64,000 nucleotides of DNA from Methanohalophilus mahii DSM 5219 (GTDB lineage Archaea > Halobacteriota > Methanosarcinia > Methanosarcinales > Methanosarcinaceae): the NCBI RefSeq assembly GCF_000025865.1, contig NC_014002.1:620001-684000 (forward strand). Reading direction: 5' to 3'. Within the stretch, counting starts at the first letter, position 1, and each line of letters begins with the position of its first letter. The notes below the pieces were generated by a model, which saw nothing but the letters and a program-made list of their open reading frames with translations, was not told the DNA's origin and made no database searches. A program made the translations under genes and the position numbers. This document shows, piece after piece, positions 1 through 7,940 of this stretch.

Positions 1-932
1 ATACATGCAGAAGGTATCAAGAAGCGCTGGTCATCTCCTACAAACCGGCGGGCGATATGTGGGCACACCAGTCCAACAAATCCTATTATTCCCAGGAATG
101 ATACAGCTGCTGCTGTTGCCAGTGATGCCACAAGCATGCCTATCAGGCGAACCCTGTCAACATTGACCCCTAGCCCCCTGGCAACCTCATCTCCTGCATC
201 AATCGCATTATAGTTCCAGCGATTATACAGGAAATAGGCTGAGGATAGCAGTGTGATAAATCCCATTATGTAGATACTTTCCCAGTAAGCCCTCCCAAGA
301 TCTCCGAATGTCCAGAATACTATTTCCGGCAGTTCCGAGTCATCTGCAAAAAACTGTAACAACATAGTGGCAGCAGTAAGCAATGAACTCAATGCAACCC
401 CAACAAGTATAAGAACTTCTGGAGTTGCATTTTTGTATTTTGCAATTGCCAGAATTGTTAAAGTCGATATCAGGGAAAAGGCAAAAGCTGAAAGCGTTGT
501 CATATAAGGTATATCCAGCATCGGCAGCCAGTTGCGTGTACCTGCCAGGATCGAAAGGGTGGCTCCAAAAGCTGCTGCATGGGATATTCCCAGTGTGTAA
601 GGCGACCCGAGGGGATTGCGCAGGATGGATTGCAATACGACCCCTGATATGGAAAGAGCGATACCCGCAATTATTGCAGCAATAGCACGGGGTATTCTCA
701 GGTTCCAGATAACTGATTTGGAATGTGTCAATTCAGTTGGAATTCCAAGTATCGTGCGGATTATGTCAGTAATTGCTAATTCAGCATTCCCTACAGAAAG
801 GGAGTACAGGAATATACCTCCAGTCAAAAATATAGAAATGAGGATAAAAGATATCTTTTTCCCAATGTAACTGCGGTATTCTTCAGGAAGTGTCCCGCTT
901 TCATCCTCATATTTTTGGCTGTAATATTCCAT
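1..932 (-). CDS. FecCD/BtuC-family ABC transporter permease (C-terminus cut by window edge)
   Basis: Inner-membrane permease of an iron-siderophore/heme/cobalamin-type ABC importer. I translated it from the ATG at 930-932. A charged cytoplasmic N-terminus (MEYYSQKYEDES) is followed by a hydrophobic helix (FILISIFLTGGIF) and family hallmarks: LRIPRAIAAIIAGIALSISG, QSILRNPLGSPYTLGIS, and near the edge GLVCPHIARRFVG. These are typical of the FecCD family, which has about ten helices and 330-350 residues; about 310 codons are present. It starts 15 bases after the binding-protein gene, so the two are one operon, and the ATPase gene probably lies beyond the window. The substrate (Fe-chelate or corrinoid) cannot be told from sequence. 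Methanogens need both metals and corrinoids. Confidence 0.93.
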   Translation of the reverse strand, partial: MEYYSQKYEDESGTLPEEYRSYIGKKISFILISIFLTGGIFLYSLSVGNAELAITDIIRTILGIPTELTHSKSVIWNLRIPRAIAAIIAGIALSISGVVLQSILRNPLGSPYTLGISHAAAFGATLSILAGTRNWLPMLDIPYMTTLSAFAFSLISTLTILAIAKYKNATPEVLILVGVALSSLLTAATMLLQFFADDSELPEIVFWTFGDLGRAYWESIYIMGFITLLSSAYFLYNRWNYNAIDAGDEVARGLGVNVDRVRLIGMLVASLATAAAVSFLGIIGFVGLVCPHIARRFVGDDQRFLIPSAC

Positions 933-947
933 GTTAAGTCCTTTGGA

Positions 948-2144
948 TCATTCGAAAGAGATCTGTCCAAACCCATGGCCGAAATTGTCAGTCATAGTTT
1001 CGTAGATATCCTCATTTTCAGGCGATTCAGCATAGAGGAATGAATATATTTCATTTGCTTTTTCCTGTGGATTTGTATCCTCGAATTTTGACGGATAAAC
1101 AACTTTTCCTACATACCATGCATCTGCAAGCACATTTCCATGGTTTGTGCTGTACCAGTTGTATGGTATCACTCCATAAAGTCTGCCGGCCTTTGCTGCA
1201 TCCAGCTCAGCATAAACGCCACCCGTAGCAAATGATTCGATTCCATATTTTTCATTGGTATGAGTATTACCATTCTCCGAAAAATCATAGGTTCCAAGAT
1301 CTATGAAAATATAATCGATACCTGGATTGGAATCCCACTGGAAAAGTGCATCATCTCCTATCTGATAACCTTCCCAGTCCCCTGTCTTTGAAACACTGGA
1401 ACCGACATTGTTTACATTGACATATTCAAAGGGTGGATAATCCGGCTGGGTAGAAAGGATGCCATGTGAGCCGCGGTAACTGACTCCAGCTATATAAGCA
1501 TTGACAGTCTCCTCGTCCTTAGTTCTTTCATTGAGTTCGGCAATTTCTTCTTCAAAGAAGGTTATTACTTCGCTGGCTCTTTGTTCCCTGTCCATTACCT
1601 GACCCATGATCCGGAGGGATTGCTTCATGTTTTCATCGCCGGTGTTTCCATCGTTCAGACCAACTACTGGTATTCCTACATCAGAGGACAGTTTATCTGC
1701 ATCCTCGGCATTGGAATAACTATAGAATATGACATCCGGAGCAGGGCTGAGGGTCAGGATGGATTCTGCATCATATTTACCCCTGAAAGCACCTATAAAG
1801 GGATATTTTTCAGAATCTCCGAATTGGGGATTTGCTATCCTGTATGGCCTCTCCGGGGCCTCAACAGATTCTTCCCATTGTTCTATATCTTCAACTCCAA
1901 CTATTGTACCCTGTTCACCCAGATAGGATAGATAGCGTAATGTACCAGCTCCTATGCAGATAGTATGTTCAATCTCATAGGGGACTGTCACCTCCCTGCC
2001 ATAAGAATCGGTTACAGTAATTGTTTTTTCATCGGTAGATGTATCGGCCTTTTCGTTTTGAGTTTCAGAGGAATCCATACATCCACTTGCAGAAAGACAT
2101 ATTCCAATGATTAGTAATAAAAATAATATTTTCATTTCATTCAC
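948..2144 (-). CDS. Iron/cobalamin-type ABC transporter substrate-binding lipoprotein
   Basis: Extracytoplasmic solute-binding protein that delivers an iron complex or corrinoid to the adjacent FecCD permease. The N-terminus is a lipoprotein signal: a hydrophobic run, then a lipobox ending ASGC with Cys at about residue 22, so it is probably lipid-anchored. The mature part has the TroA/FecB-like layout: a Ser/Thr-rich linker, a domain beginning ITVTDSYGREVTVPYEIEHT (typical of this class), and PDVIFYSY in the first lobe. I use GTG at 2142-2144 because AAGGTGAT lies about five bases upstream; ATG at 2135 is an alternative. It is the first gene of a binding protein-permease operon. Length (398 aa) is usual for archaeal members. 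Confidence 0.88.
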   Translation of the reverse strand: MNEMKILFLLLIIGICLSASGCMDSSETQNEKADTSTDEKTITVTDSYGREVTVPYEIEHTICIGAGTLRYLSYLGEQGTIVGVEDIEQWEESVEAPERPYRIANPQFGDSEKYPFIGAFRGKYDAESILTLSPAPDVIFYSYSNAEDADKLSSDVGIPVVGLNDGNTGDENMKQSLRIMGQVMDREQRASEVITFFEEEIAELNERTKDEETVNAYIAGVSYRGSHGILSTQPDYPPFEYVNVNNVGSSVSKTGDWEGYQIGDDALFQWDSNPGIDYIFIDLGTYDFSENGNTHTNEKYGIESFATGGVYAELDAAKAGRLYGVIPYNWYSTNHGNVLADAWYVGKVVYPSKFEDTNPQEKANEIYSFLYAESPENEDIYETMTDNFGHGFGQISFE

Positions 2145-2350
2145 ACAATCACCTTAACCGCATATATATCAGAAATAAATACAACTGAGTTGCATTTAGT
2201 GTTACTTTTTTTGCTTTCGTATTATTTAATTCTATAAATATCTATTGAGTATGAAAAGAGGTTATGTTTAAAACACTGTTAACACTCAATAAATAAGTGA
2301 TTTGTGGGATTGTGTATTATCTATCCACAACCATTAAATAACATTGCCAT

Positions 2351-2386
2351 TTTATATATTATATAAATCCAGCTACAAACGGAGGG
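2351..2386 (+). promoter_or_regulatory. TATA box and Shine-Dalgarno of the FAD/Fe-S oxidoreductase gene
   Basis: The stretch TTTATATATTATATAAAT at 2351-2368 is a strong archaeal TATA element. It would place transcription start near 2376-2384. GGAGGG at 2381-2386 is a Shine-Dalgarno sequence seven bases before the ATG at 2393. The transcript leader is therefore very short or almost absent. The rest of 2145-2350 is AT-rich and shows nothing else I can name. Confidence 0.6.
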
Positions 2387-2392
2387 TATAGT

Positions 2393-5300
2393 ATGTCACA
2401 ACAGGTCTTTGAGTTTTCAGAGCAGCAGAAGAAAGAATTAACCGATATCTTTGGCAGTAGGGTCAACTTAAGTCGCAGGGAACGTCATTTCTATAATCAT
2501 GATGTAGGAGCTTTGCCTTCCATGGCAAAAAAACTCCTTGGAAAAGCGGAACCTGCTGCTATTGTTAAACTCAAGAATGAGGAAGATGTAATAAAACTTA
2601 TGGATTTTGCTTCTCGTTATTCAGTACCTGTGGTTCCCAGGGCTGGAGCAACATCGGGCTATGGGGGTGTGATTCCTACAAAGGGAGGAATCATTGCTGA
2701 TGTTGGCCGGTTAAACCATATATATGATATTGACAGGGAGAATCTGACAGCAACAGTCGGGGCGGGAATCGTCTGGGAAAAACTTGAATCCAAACTGAAC
2801 CATGTTGATCTTTCCGTCTGTGCCCTTCCTTCAAGTGCACCGGCAGCAACAGTTGGGGGTTGGCTCGGGCAGAACGGTCTGGGTTACGGGAGTTATGAGT
2901 ACGGTTGGTCACAGGACACAATGCTTTCCGCACGACTGATCACTCCCGGTGGTGAGGTTCGTGAGTTTGAAGGAACTGATCTGCAAAAGATTGCAGGCAA
3001 TCTGGGTGCACTTGGTATAATTACACAGGTCACGCTCAAGATACGACCACACAGGCAAACAAAAGCAGTTTCTGCAAGTTTTGAGACTCCTGCTGCTTTA
3101 CAAAAGGCTCTGCAATTGATCGCTAAACGCAACATTGCGCTCTGGTCCATATCATTTATTAATCCGGGGTTTGCGGACATGAAAAATCGTGCTCCTCAAA
3201 AATTGCACCACGGTGAACCCATAGTACTGGAGGATACCGATTTACCTGAATCCTATATATGTAACTTCTTCTATCCGGATAACAGGGATGTAGATGGTCT
3301 TGAAAATGCCATCAAAGAAGCAGGTGGTTCTATCCTTCCTGAGCAAATTTCAAAACATGAAACCGGTGAATGGTTCAGGACGATGAAAGTCAAAAGGCTT
3401 GGACCCTCTTTTATTCCCGCAGAGGTAGTAGTGCCACAGGACAAGGTAAGTAAGGTAATCGATGAAATCAATGAAAAAATATCACTGCCTGTATTGATCG
3501 AAGGGATGGTTTCCCGGGACGGCGAAGTAGTACTTCTTTGTTTCATTCCTCATTCAGAGAGATCTTTCAAGTTCAATATGGCATTCTCCCTGGGTCTTAG
3601 CATCATCAGGATCGCTGAAGATAACGGAGGCAGGATGTATGCTTCTGGTCTCTACTTTGCTGATCAGGCTGAGAAAGTTTACGGTGAAAGGCTCAAGCAA
3701 TTGATGGGTGTCAAAAAGGAGCTTGACCCTTACGATATCATGAATCCCGAGACATTTACCGGCAGGGGATTATTCACTTCCGCGCTTTCCATGGCAGGTA
3801 AAATGGAACCTCTGATGCGCCTTGTGGGTAACATGTCGGGAGTAGATAGGACTGACTTCAAAGACCAGAAAAATATTCCCGGTGACATTATTTCCCATGC
3901 ATATACATGTGCACAGTGCGGCTATTGTGTAAACGAATGTGATCAGTATTACGGGCGTGGATGGGAATCCCAATCTCCCAGGGGTAAATGGTTCTTTATC
4001 AAAGAATACCTGGCTGGAAGGGATGAGATAAATCAGGAACAAACAGATACTTTCCTTGCATGTACCACCTGTGAATTGTGTGATGTGCGGTGTCAGCTTG
4101 ATCTGCCGATTGAGAATTCATGGCTGCGTCTGAGGGAAAACCTTGTGCAGCAGCGTGGCAAAATGACTTTCCCACCATTTGAGATTATGGCTCAGAGTCT
4201 GAACAAGGAACGTAATATCTGGGCGGAATACCGTCAGGGCAGGGACGAGTGGGTTCCTGAGGACCTCAAACCCAAAATCAAGGAAAAGGCCGATTATGCC
4301 TATTTTGCAGGTTGTACGGCTTCTTTTGTGGAAAAAGATATCGCAGAAGCATCTGCTCGAATGCTTTCAGATGCCGGAATTAATTTTACGATTCTGGGTA
4401 AGGAAGAATCCTGCTGTGGTATTCCTATGCTTACAGCCGGGAAGTGGGATGTTTTCGAAAACATCATGAAAATGAATGTGGGCAACATGAAGAAAAAAGG
4501 TGTCAAAACCGTAATTACTTCCTGTCCTGCATGCTGGTTTGTGTGGCACACCTATTACCGTCAGTGGGCCGAAAAACTGGGAATTGATTATGATTTCGAG
4601 GTCAAGCACTATTCCGAAGTACTTGCTGAAAGGATGGATATAATTGGACCCAAACTCAAGGTTCCACTTGAAAAGACCGTTACAATCCATGATGCCTGCC
4701 ATATGGGGCGTGCCGGAGGTATCTATGACCCTCCCAGAAAGCTTGCAAAAGCTATTCCCGGTGTTGAATTCCGTGAGATGGAGCATAACAGGGAAAACGG
4801 ACACTGTTGTGGTTCAGTATTAACGCTGGTGGCCGAGCCGGATGTTGCCAATGTAATCGGTGGTTTGCGGCTGAAAGAAGCCGAAGCCGTGGGTGCCGAT
4901 GTTATGCTTGCTGCCTGTCCATGCTGTCAGGTGCAGCTGCGTGTGTCTGCACAGAAGAGCAATATCCCTGTGGATGTGCAGGATCTGGGTGCAACCGTGG
5001 CACGTAGTATGGGGTATGATATTGCGGATACTACAAATGATGCTCTGGCGGGCTGGGCTGTCTTTGAGCAGATGATCTATCTTATGAAACCTGAGAACAT
5101 GACCAATCTGATGATGGAACTGATGCCACAGATGATGGCAGCCATGCCTTCGTATATGAGGGGAATGATGAAAACGGTCAAATATGTACCGGGAATGGAT
5201 AAACTAATGGCGCCGATGATGCCCAGAATGATGCCGATGCTTCTGCCTTCCCTGATGCCGAAGGTCATGCCGGATATGCTTGAAGCAGTTACCCGTCATG

Positions 5301-5437
5301 TCCAGATGCCCGACTACATGGAAGAACAGCTCCCGGACCTGATGCCAAAAGCAATGGAGAATCTGATGCCCAACATGCTCCCACAGATTGCACCGCTTTT
5401 GACACCCCGGATGATAGAATACATCAAGCAGAACTAA
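2393..5437 (+). CDS. FAD-linked oxidase fused to HdrD/GlcF-type Fe-S domain, with Met-rich C-terminal tail
   Basis: Large fused flavin/iron-sulfur oxidoreductase of the D-lactate/glycolate dehydrogenase type. Residues about 50-190 are an FAD-binding (PCMH) domain (VPRAGATSGYGG; SSAPAATVGGWLGQNGLGYG). About 225-465 is the FAD-oxidase C domain, ending DPYDIMNPETFTGRG. Two [4Fe-4S] motifs follow (CAQCGYC near 505, CTTCELCDVRC near 556), then two CCG domains (ESCCGIP near 672, HCCGS near 804) as in HdrD and GlcF. The likely reaction is oxidation of a 2-hydroxyacid with electron transfer to a carrier; the substrate is unknown. Residues 894-1014 form an unexpected tail with 29 Met in 121 residues and repeated MMP/LMP units. 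A good TATA box and SD precede it and a stem-loop follows, so it is probably monocistronic. Confidence 0.9.
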   Translation: MSQQVFEFSEQQKKELTDIFGSRVNLSRRERHFYNHDVGALPSMAKKLLGKAEPAAIVKLKNEEDVIKLMDFASRYSVPVVPRAGATSGYGGVIPTKGGIIADVGRLNHIYDIDRENLTATVGAGIVWEKLESKLNHVDLSVCALPSSAPAATVGGWLGQNGLGYGSYEYGWSQDTMLSARLITPGGEVREFEGTDLQKIAGNLGALGIITQVTLKIRPHRQTKAVSASFETPAALQKALQLIAKRNIALWSISFINPGFADMKNRAPQKLHHGEPIVLEDTDLPESYICNFFYPDNRDVDGLENAIKEAGGSILPEQISKHETGEWFRTMKVKRLGPSFIPAEVVVPQDKVSKVIDEINEKISLPVLIEGMVSRDGEVVLLCFIPHSERSFKFNMAFSLGLSIIRIAEDNGGRMYASGLYFADQAEKVYGERLKQLMGVKKELDPYDIMNPETFTGRGLFTSALSMAGKMEPLMRLVGNMSGVDRTDFKDQKNIPGDIISHAYTCAQCGYCVNECDQYYGRGWESQSPRGKWFFIKEYLAGRDEINQEQTDTFLACTTCELCDVRCQLDLPIENSWLRLRENLVQQRGKMTFPPFEIMAQSLNKERNIWAEYRQGRDEWVPEDLKPKIKEKADYAYFAGCTASFVEKDIAEASARMLSDAGINFTILGKEESCCGIPMLTAGKWDVFENIMKMNVGNMKKKGVKTVITSCPACWFVWHTYYRQWAEKLGIDYDFEVKHYSEVLAERMDIIGPKLKVPLEKTVTIHDACHMGRAGGIYDPPRKLAKAIPGVEFREMEHNRENGHCCGSVLTLVAEPDVANVIGGLRLKEAEAVGADVMLAACPCCQVQLRVSAQKSNIPVDVQDLGATVARSMGYDIADTTNDALAGWAVFEQMIYLMKPENMTNLMMELMPQMMAAMPSYMRGMMKTVKYVPGMDKLMAPMMPRMMPMLLPSLMPKVMPDMLEAVTRHVQMPDYMEEQLPDLMPKAMENLMPNMLPQIAPLLTPRMIEYIKQN

Positions 5438-5445
5438 GAGTAGAT

Positions 5446-5465
5446 ACACCCCTGTAATGGGGTGT
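5446..5465 (+). terminator. Stem-loop terminator after the FAD/Fe-S oxidoreductase
   Basis: ACACCCC and GGGGTGT form a perfect 7-bp stem around a six-base loop. The T-rich tract CATTTTCTATTTT follows immediately. It begins nine bases after the stop codon and faces a downstream gene with its own TATA-like sequence (TTATTTATAAAA near 5518). Confidence 0.75.
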
Positions 5466-5557
5466 CATTTTCTATTTTCCTGCTTCCATTGTGCTGTTAA
5501 CTGTGTTTCCTTATATTATTTATAAAATGAACACTTGTCTTTTATAGGGGCTGAAAG

Positions 5558-5827
5558 TTGTTATCGGAAATTCCTGCAATACTTGAAGAACTAGATCCTG
5601 AAAATATCGATAAAGAGGTATTAAGGGCAGCTATAATCGCAGAATTCGATGCTGTTAATATCTATGAACAGATGGCAGGCTTGACAAAAGATGAGAATCT
5701 TCGTGCAATCCTTCTGGATATAGCCAGGGAAGAAAAACTTCATATTGCAATGTTTCAATCTGTTTTACTTGAATATGACCAGGAGTATCTGGAAATAATG
5801 GCAGATTATTCCCTTGCTCATAGATGA
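5558..5827 (+). CDS. Small ferritin-like diiron protein (EncFtn/rubrerythrin-like)
   Basis: An 89-residue, two-helix ferritin-like protein. The metal-ligand pattern is visible: AEFDAVNIYEQM in the first helix and REEKLHIAMF (ExxH) in the second. This resembles half-ferritins of the encapsulated-ferritin type, which build a four-helix diiron site by dimerising. Iron oxidation or peroxide handling is the likely role. No encapsulin shell gene is visible nearby, and no C-terminal cargo-loading tail is obvious, because the chain ends soon after the second helix. The start is TTG at 5558; TATTTATAAAA about 35 bases upstream is a probable TATA box. Family assignment is by motif only. Confidence 0.7.
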   Translation: MLSEIPAILEELDPENIDKEVLRAAIIAEFDAVNIYEQMAGLTKDENLRAILLDIAREEKLHIAMFQSVLLEYDQEYLEIMADYSLAHR

Positions 5828-5906
5828 TTCTTTTTCGGATAAAATTTATATATTTGACGCTGTTTATTTTGATGTTAGAGGTGGGTAGGGGACCCTGTGA
5901 TCAATT

Positions 5907-6515
5907 ATGAATCTAAAAAATAATCATATTCTGATAGTTTCAATTGTCGCGTTTGTTATATTTGCGTTATTTCTGGCGTTTGTGGATGCCGGTGTTTCCA
6001 CTTCAAATACAGGAGTTGATCAAAAGATAAGTGGCTATTCATTCTCTCAACCCAATTCATCCGCTCCGGCTCCAACAGGTGTTGTTTACCTTGATTTAAA
6101 AGGTGAGAATGGATTTTCTGTAATTCTTGAAGATGAGGTTGCAGACCTTGTTGAAAAGAAAGGATTTAAAGTGGAAACTGTTTCAATGGAACCGGTAATT
6201 TATGACAGTACTGCACTTGCTGTTGTTGTAAATAAATCAGATATTTTCTACAATCCTTTTTACTCAACTGCAACTATGGATGTGGATTTTGTTTATTCCC
6301 ACACAGGCAACATGGAATATCTGGATATGCTGATCGATGATTTTGATAAGCCGGTTGTCTTTTCTTCTATGGATGGTTATCAGTTATTGCGACATGGACA
6401 ACTCACCTTAAATGATACTACAAAGGGTCTTGTAACTTATCCCTACTATAGACGCCATCTTGCTGAAAATATAGCAGCCGGTGTAGTCGAAAAAGCATTC
6501 AGTGATGATTTGTGA
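5907..6515 (+). CDS. Membrane-anchored or exported protein of unknown function
   Basis: I do not recognise this 202-aa protein. Residues about 8-28 (HILIVSIVAFVIFALFLAFV) form one hydrophobic segment, either an uncleaved anchor or a signal peptide. A Ser/Pro/Gln-rich linker follows (SQPNSSAPAPTG), then a compact domain of about 145 residues with alternating hydrophobic strands and no cysteines. Most of the chain is probably outside the cell. It sits 21 bases before yjbQ and may be cotranscribed. AAATTTATATATTTG near 5846 is a candidate TATA box. The leader contains a G-rich stretch (GGTGGGTAGGGG) 15 or more bases before the ATG, an odd position for a ribosome-binding site. Confidence 0.65.
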   Translation: MNLKNNHILIVSIVAFVIFALFLAFVDAGVSTSNTGVDQKISGYSFSQPNSSAPAPTGVVYLDLKGENGFSVILEDEVADLVEKKGFKVETVSMEPVIYDSTALAVVVNKSDIFYNPFYSTATMDVDFVYSHTGNMEYLDMLIDDFDKPVVFSSMDGYQLLRHGQLTLNDTTKGLVTYPYYRRHLAENIAAGVVEKAFSDDL

Positions 6516-6536
6516 TTTGATAATGGAGGGAACTGT

Positions 6537-6938
6537 ATGCAATTGTCCACCAGCAAAAGTGTTGAAATCGTGGATATTACCGATAAGGTGTCCGATGTGG
6601 TGAGAAGCAGTAATATCAATGAAGGAATGTGTACGATCAGTACTTCCCACACAACATGCGCGATAATAGTCAATGAAAACGAGTCGGGCTTGGTTTCTGA
6701 TATTATGGAATTGCTGGAAAAACTGGTTCCTTCAAATGCAGACTACTATCATGATAGGATAGATAACAATGCAGATGCCCACTTAAGAGCTGTTCTTCTG
6801 GGAAACAGTGAAACAATGCCTGTGAGAAAGGGCGACCTTGAACTTGGTACATGGCAGAGTATATTCCTTGTGGAACTGGATGGGCCGCGCAAGAGGAGTG
6901 TAGATATAATGGTATCCTCATATGGTTTCAGGGGATGA
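6537..6938 (+). CDS. yjbQ: YjbQ/UPF0047 family protein
   Basis: Member of the YjbQ (UPF0047) family, compact beta-sandwich proteins found in all three domains. Some members show weak thiamin-phosphate synthase activity, but the physiological role is unsettled. Family landmarks are all present: TSHTTCAIIVNENESG near residue 40, NADAHLRAVLLG near 80, and the LGTWQSIFLVELDGPR block near 105. The His and Glu residues of these motifs form the proposed active site. Length (133 aa) is typical. The start ATG has GGAGGG nine bases upstream. It follows the unknown exported protein closely. Confidence 0.92.
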   Translation: MQLSTSKSVEIVDITDKVSDVVRSSNINEGMCTISTSHTTCAIIVNENESGLVSDIMELLEKLVPSNADYYHDRIDNNADAHLRAVLLGNSETMPVRKGDLELGTWQSIFLVELDGPRKRSVDIMVSSYGFRG

Positions 6939-6990
6939 ATTAGCATCCCTAATACATTAACCAGTGCTAATTATGTATAGGTGGTCTATT

Positions 6991-7239
6991 ATGGTGGATA
7001 AAGAGAATAAGGAAGAGAATGAAACTGAAGGCAAAGATAAGAAAAAGAAAGTGGCACATATAGAGCCGGTGCATCCGGGAGATGAACGGGTAGGAAAAAG
7101 CCGACATCTGCTGGATACCTGTGAATGTTTTTTACTTCTTTTTCATCCCGATGTTTCAAATAAGTACAGATTCCTCATGAAAGCACCGTTATTGACCTGT
7201 TTTTGCATCCTTATTCTTTCAAGTTCTGCTTTGGAATAA
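6991..7239 (+). CDS. Doubtful small Lys/Glu-rich ORF
   Basis: An ATG at 6991 with AGGTGG about eight bases upstream opens an 82-codon frame. The first 45 residues are strongly charged (MVDKENKEENETEGKDKKKK), which looks protein-like for a salt-adapted archaeon. The last third runs antisense through the end of the MazG-like gene on the other strand and becomes hydrophobic and Cys-rich. Either the true protein is short and a frameshift hides its stop, or the frame is not expressed. I know no family for it. Confidence 0.3.
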   Translation: MVDKENKEENETEGKDKKKKVAHIEPVHPGDERVGKSRHLLDTCECFLLLFHPDVSNKYRFLMKAPLLTCFCILILSSSALE

Positions 7240-7454
7240 CCTCGCAGTTGTGCAATCCTGTACACAACTTCCAAGATATCGATCAGTTCCTCTACATCTT
7301 GAGAGTCTATATATTCATCGATTTCTTCATGCAGTTTCTTTTCCAGCTCGGGTAAAAAAGTCTCATCATCCAATGATTTCAATGTGCACTCTCTGCCGCT
7401 GCTTCTGATTATTTCAGGAATTTTATCCCTGATTACTTTATTAATTCTAGTCAA
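7143..7454 (-). CDS. MazG-like nucleoside triphosphate pyrophosphohydrolase
   Basis: A 103-aa all-alpha NTP pyrophosphohydrolase of the MazG/PRA-PH superfamily. The Mg-binding signature is clear: KLHEEIDEY followed by EELIDILEVV, the EExxE...ExxD pattern. The N-terminus (INKVIRDKIPEIIRSSG) matches the 'house-cleaning' subgroup, which hydrolyses non-canonical NTPs to NMP and pyrophosphate. It is a single-domain protein of usual size. It is transcribed alone toward the charged small ORF, with which it overlaps antisense. The substrate cannot be predicted; the phosphoribosyl-ATP pyrophosphatase HisE is related but normally lies among his genes, which are absent here. Confidence 0.85.
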   Translation of the reverse strand: MTRINKVIRDKIPEIIRSSGRECTLKSLDDETFLPELEKKLHEEIDEYIDSQDVEELIDILEVVYRIAQLRGYSKAELERIRMQKQVNNGAFMRNLYLFETSG

Positions 7455-7554
7455 AACACCACCCTTCTTATATGTATACTGTAGGGATGTTTCTATGAAG
7501 ATGATTATTAGACATAGTACAGTTAAACAGAACTATTAATAAAAAATTTCATGA

Positions 7555-7639
7555 TGCGAGGGAAGGGATTCGAACCCTCGAACTCCTACGAGAATAGGCC
7601 CTGAACCTATCGCCTTTGGCCTGGCTGGGCAACCCTCGC
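7555..7639 (-). tRNA. tRNA-Leu (anticodon CAG)
   Basis: Read on the minus strand, acceptor GCGAGGG pairs with CCCTCGC and the discriminator is A. The anticodon stem AUAGG/CCUAU closes the loop UUCAGGG, giving anticodon CAG (codon CUG, Leu). A long variable arm (UCUCGUAGGAGU) marks a class II tRNA, as expected for leucine. The T arm is GAGGGUUCGAAUCCCUU. Length is 85 nt. CCA is not encoded and there is no intron. Confidence 0.95.
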
Positions 7640-7940
7640 ACACGATTTCTGGCTATAGATAGGGCTTTTGATTCTTAAGGGTTTTGGTTCTGGATAAACA
7701 GTAGGTCAGGGATGTTTCACCCTGACATCTAAATATAGGAGTCTTTTTTGGAGGTTGTAAGCCGGAAGTTTTACCCCCGGCGCATGGGTTAGAATTTTTA
7801 TTCTGCCCTATCAACAGAATGCATGGCCGGTATATAGCCTCTTTTGCCTGTTTTTTCCAATGAGGGGTGATTATGAATATGCCATTAAAAAAGATAAAGG
7901 GTCATTAAAATGAAAAAGGAACAAACGGATGAGCTATTTC
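7640..7940. other. Gene-free stretch with two hairpins between tRNA-Leu and argF
   Basis: No coding frame is convincing in these 300 bases. Two inverted repeats stand out. GTCAGGG/CCCTGAC (7705-7711 and 7720-7726) has an eight-base loop. GGGTTAGAAT...ATTCTGCCC (7786-7808) has an AGAAT/ATTCT core with a TTTT loop and an outer GGG/CCC clamp. Part of the stretch should carry the tRNA-Leu promoter and the 3' end of argF, both read on the minus strand. A small RNA is possible but not shown. Confidence 0.35.

Noticed and set aside
6938-6975. TTAGCA...TGCTAA inverted repeat after yjbQ as a terminator
   Set aside because: Only six pairs with a 19-base loop and no T-run; too weak to call.
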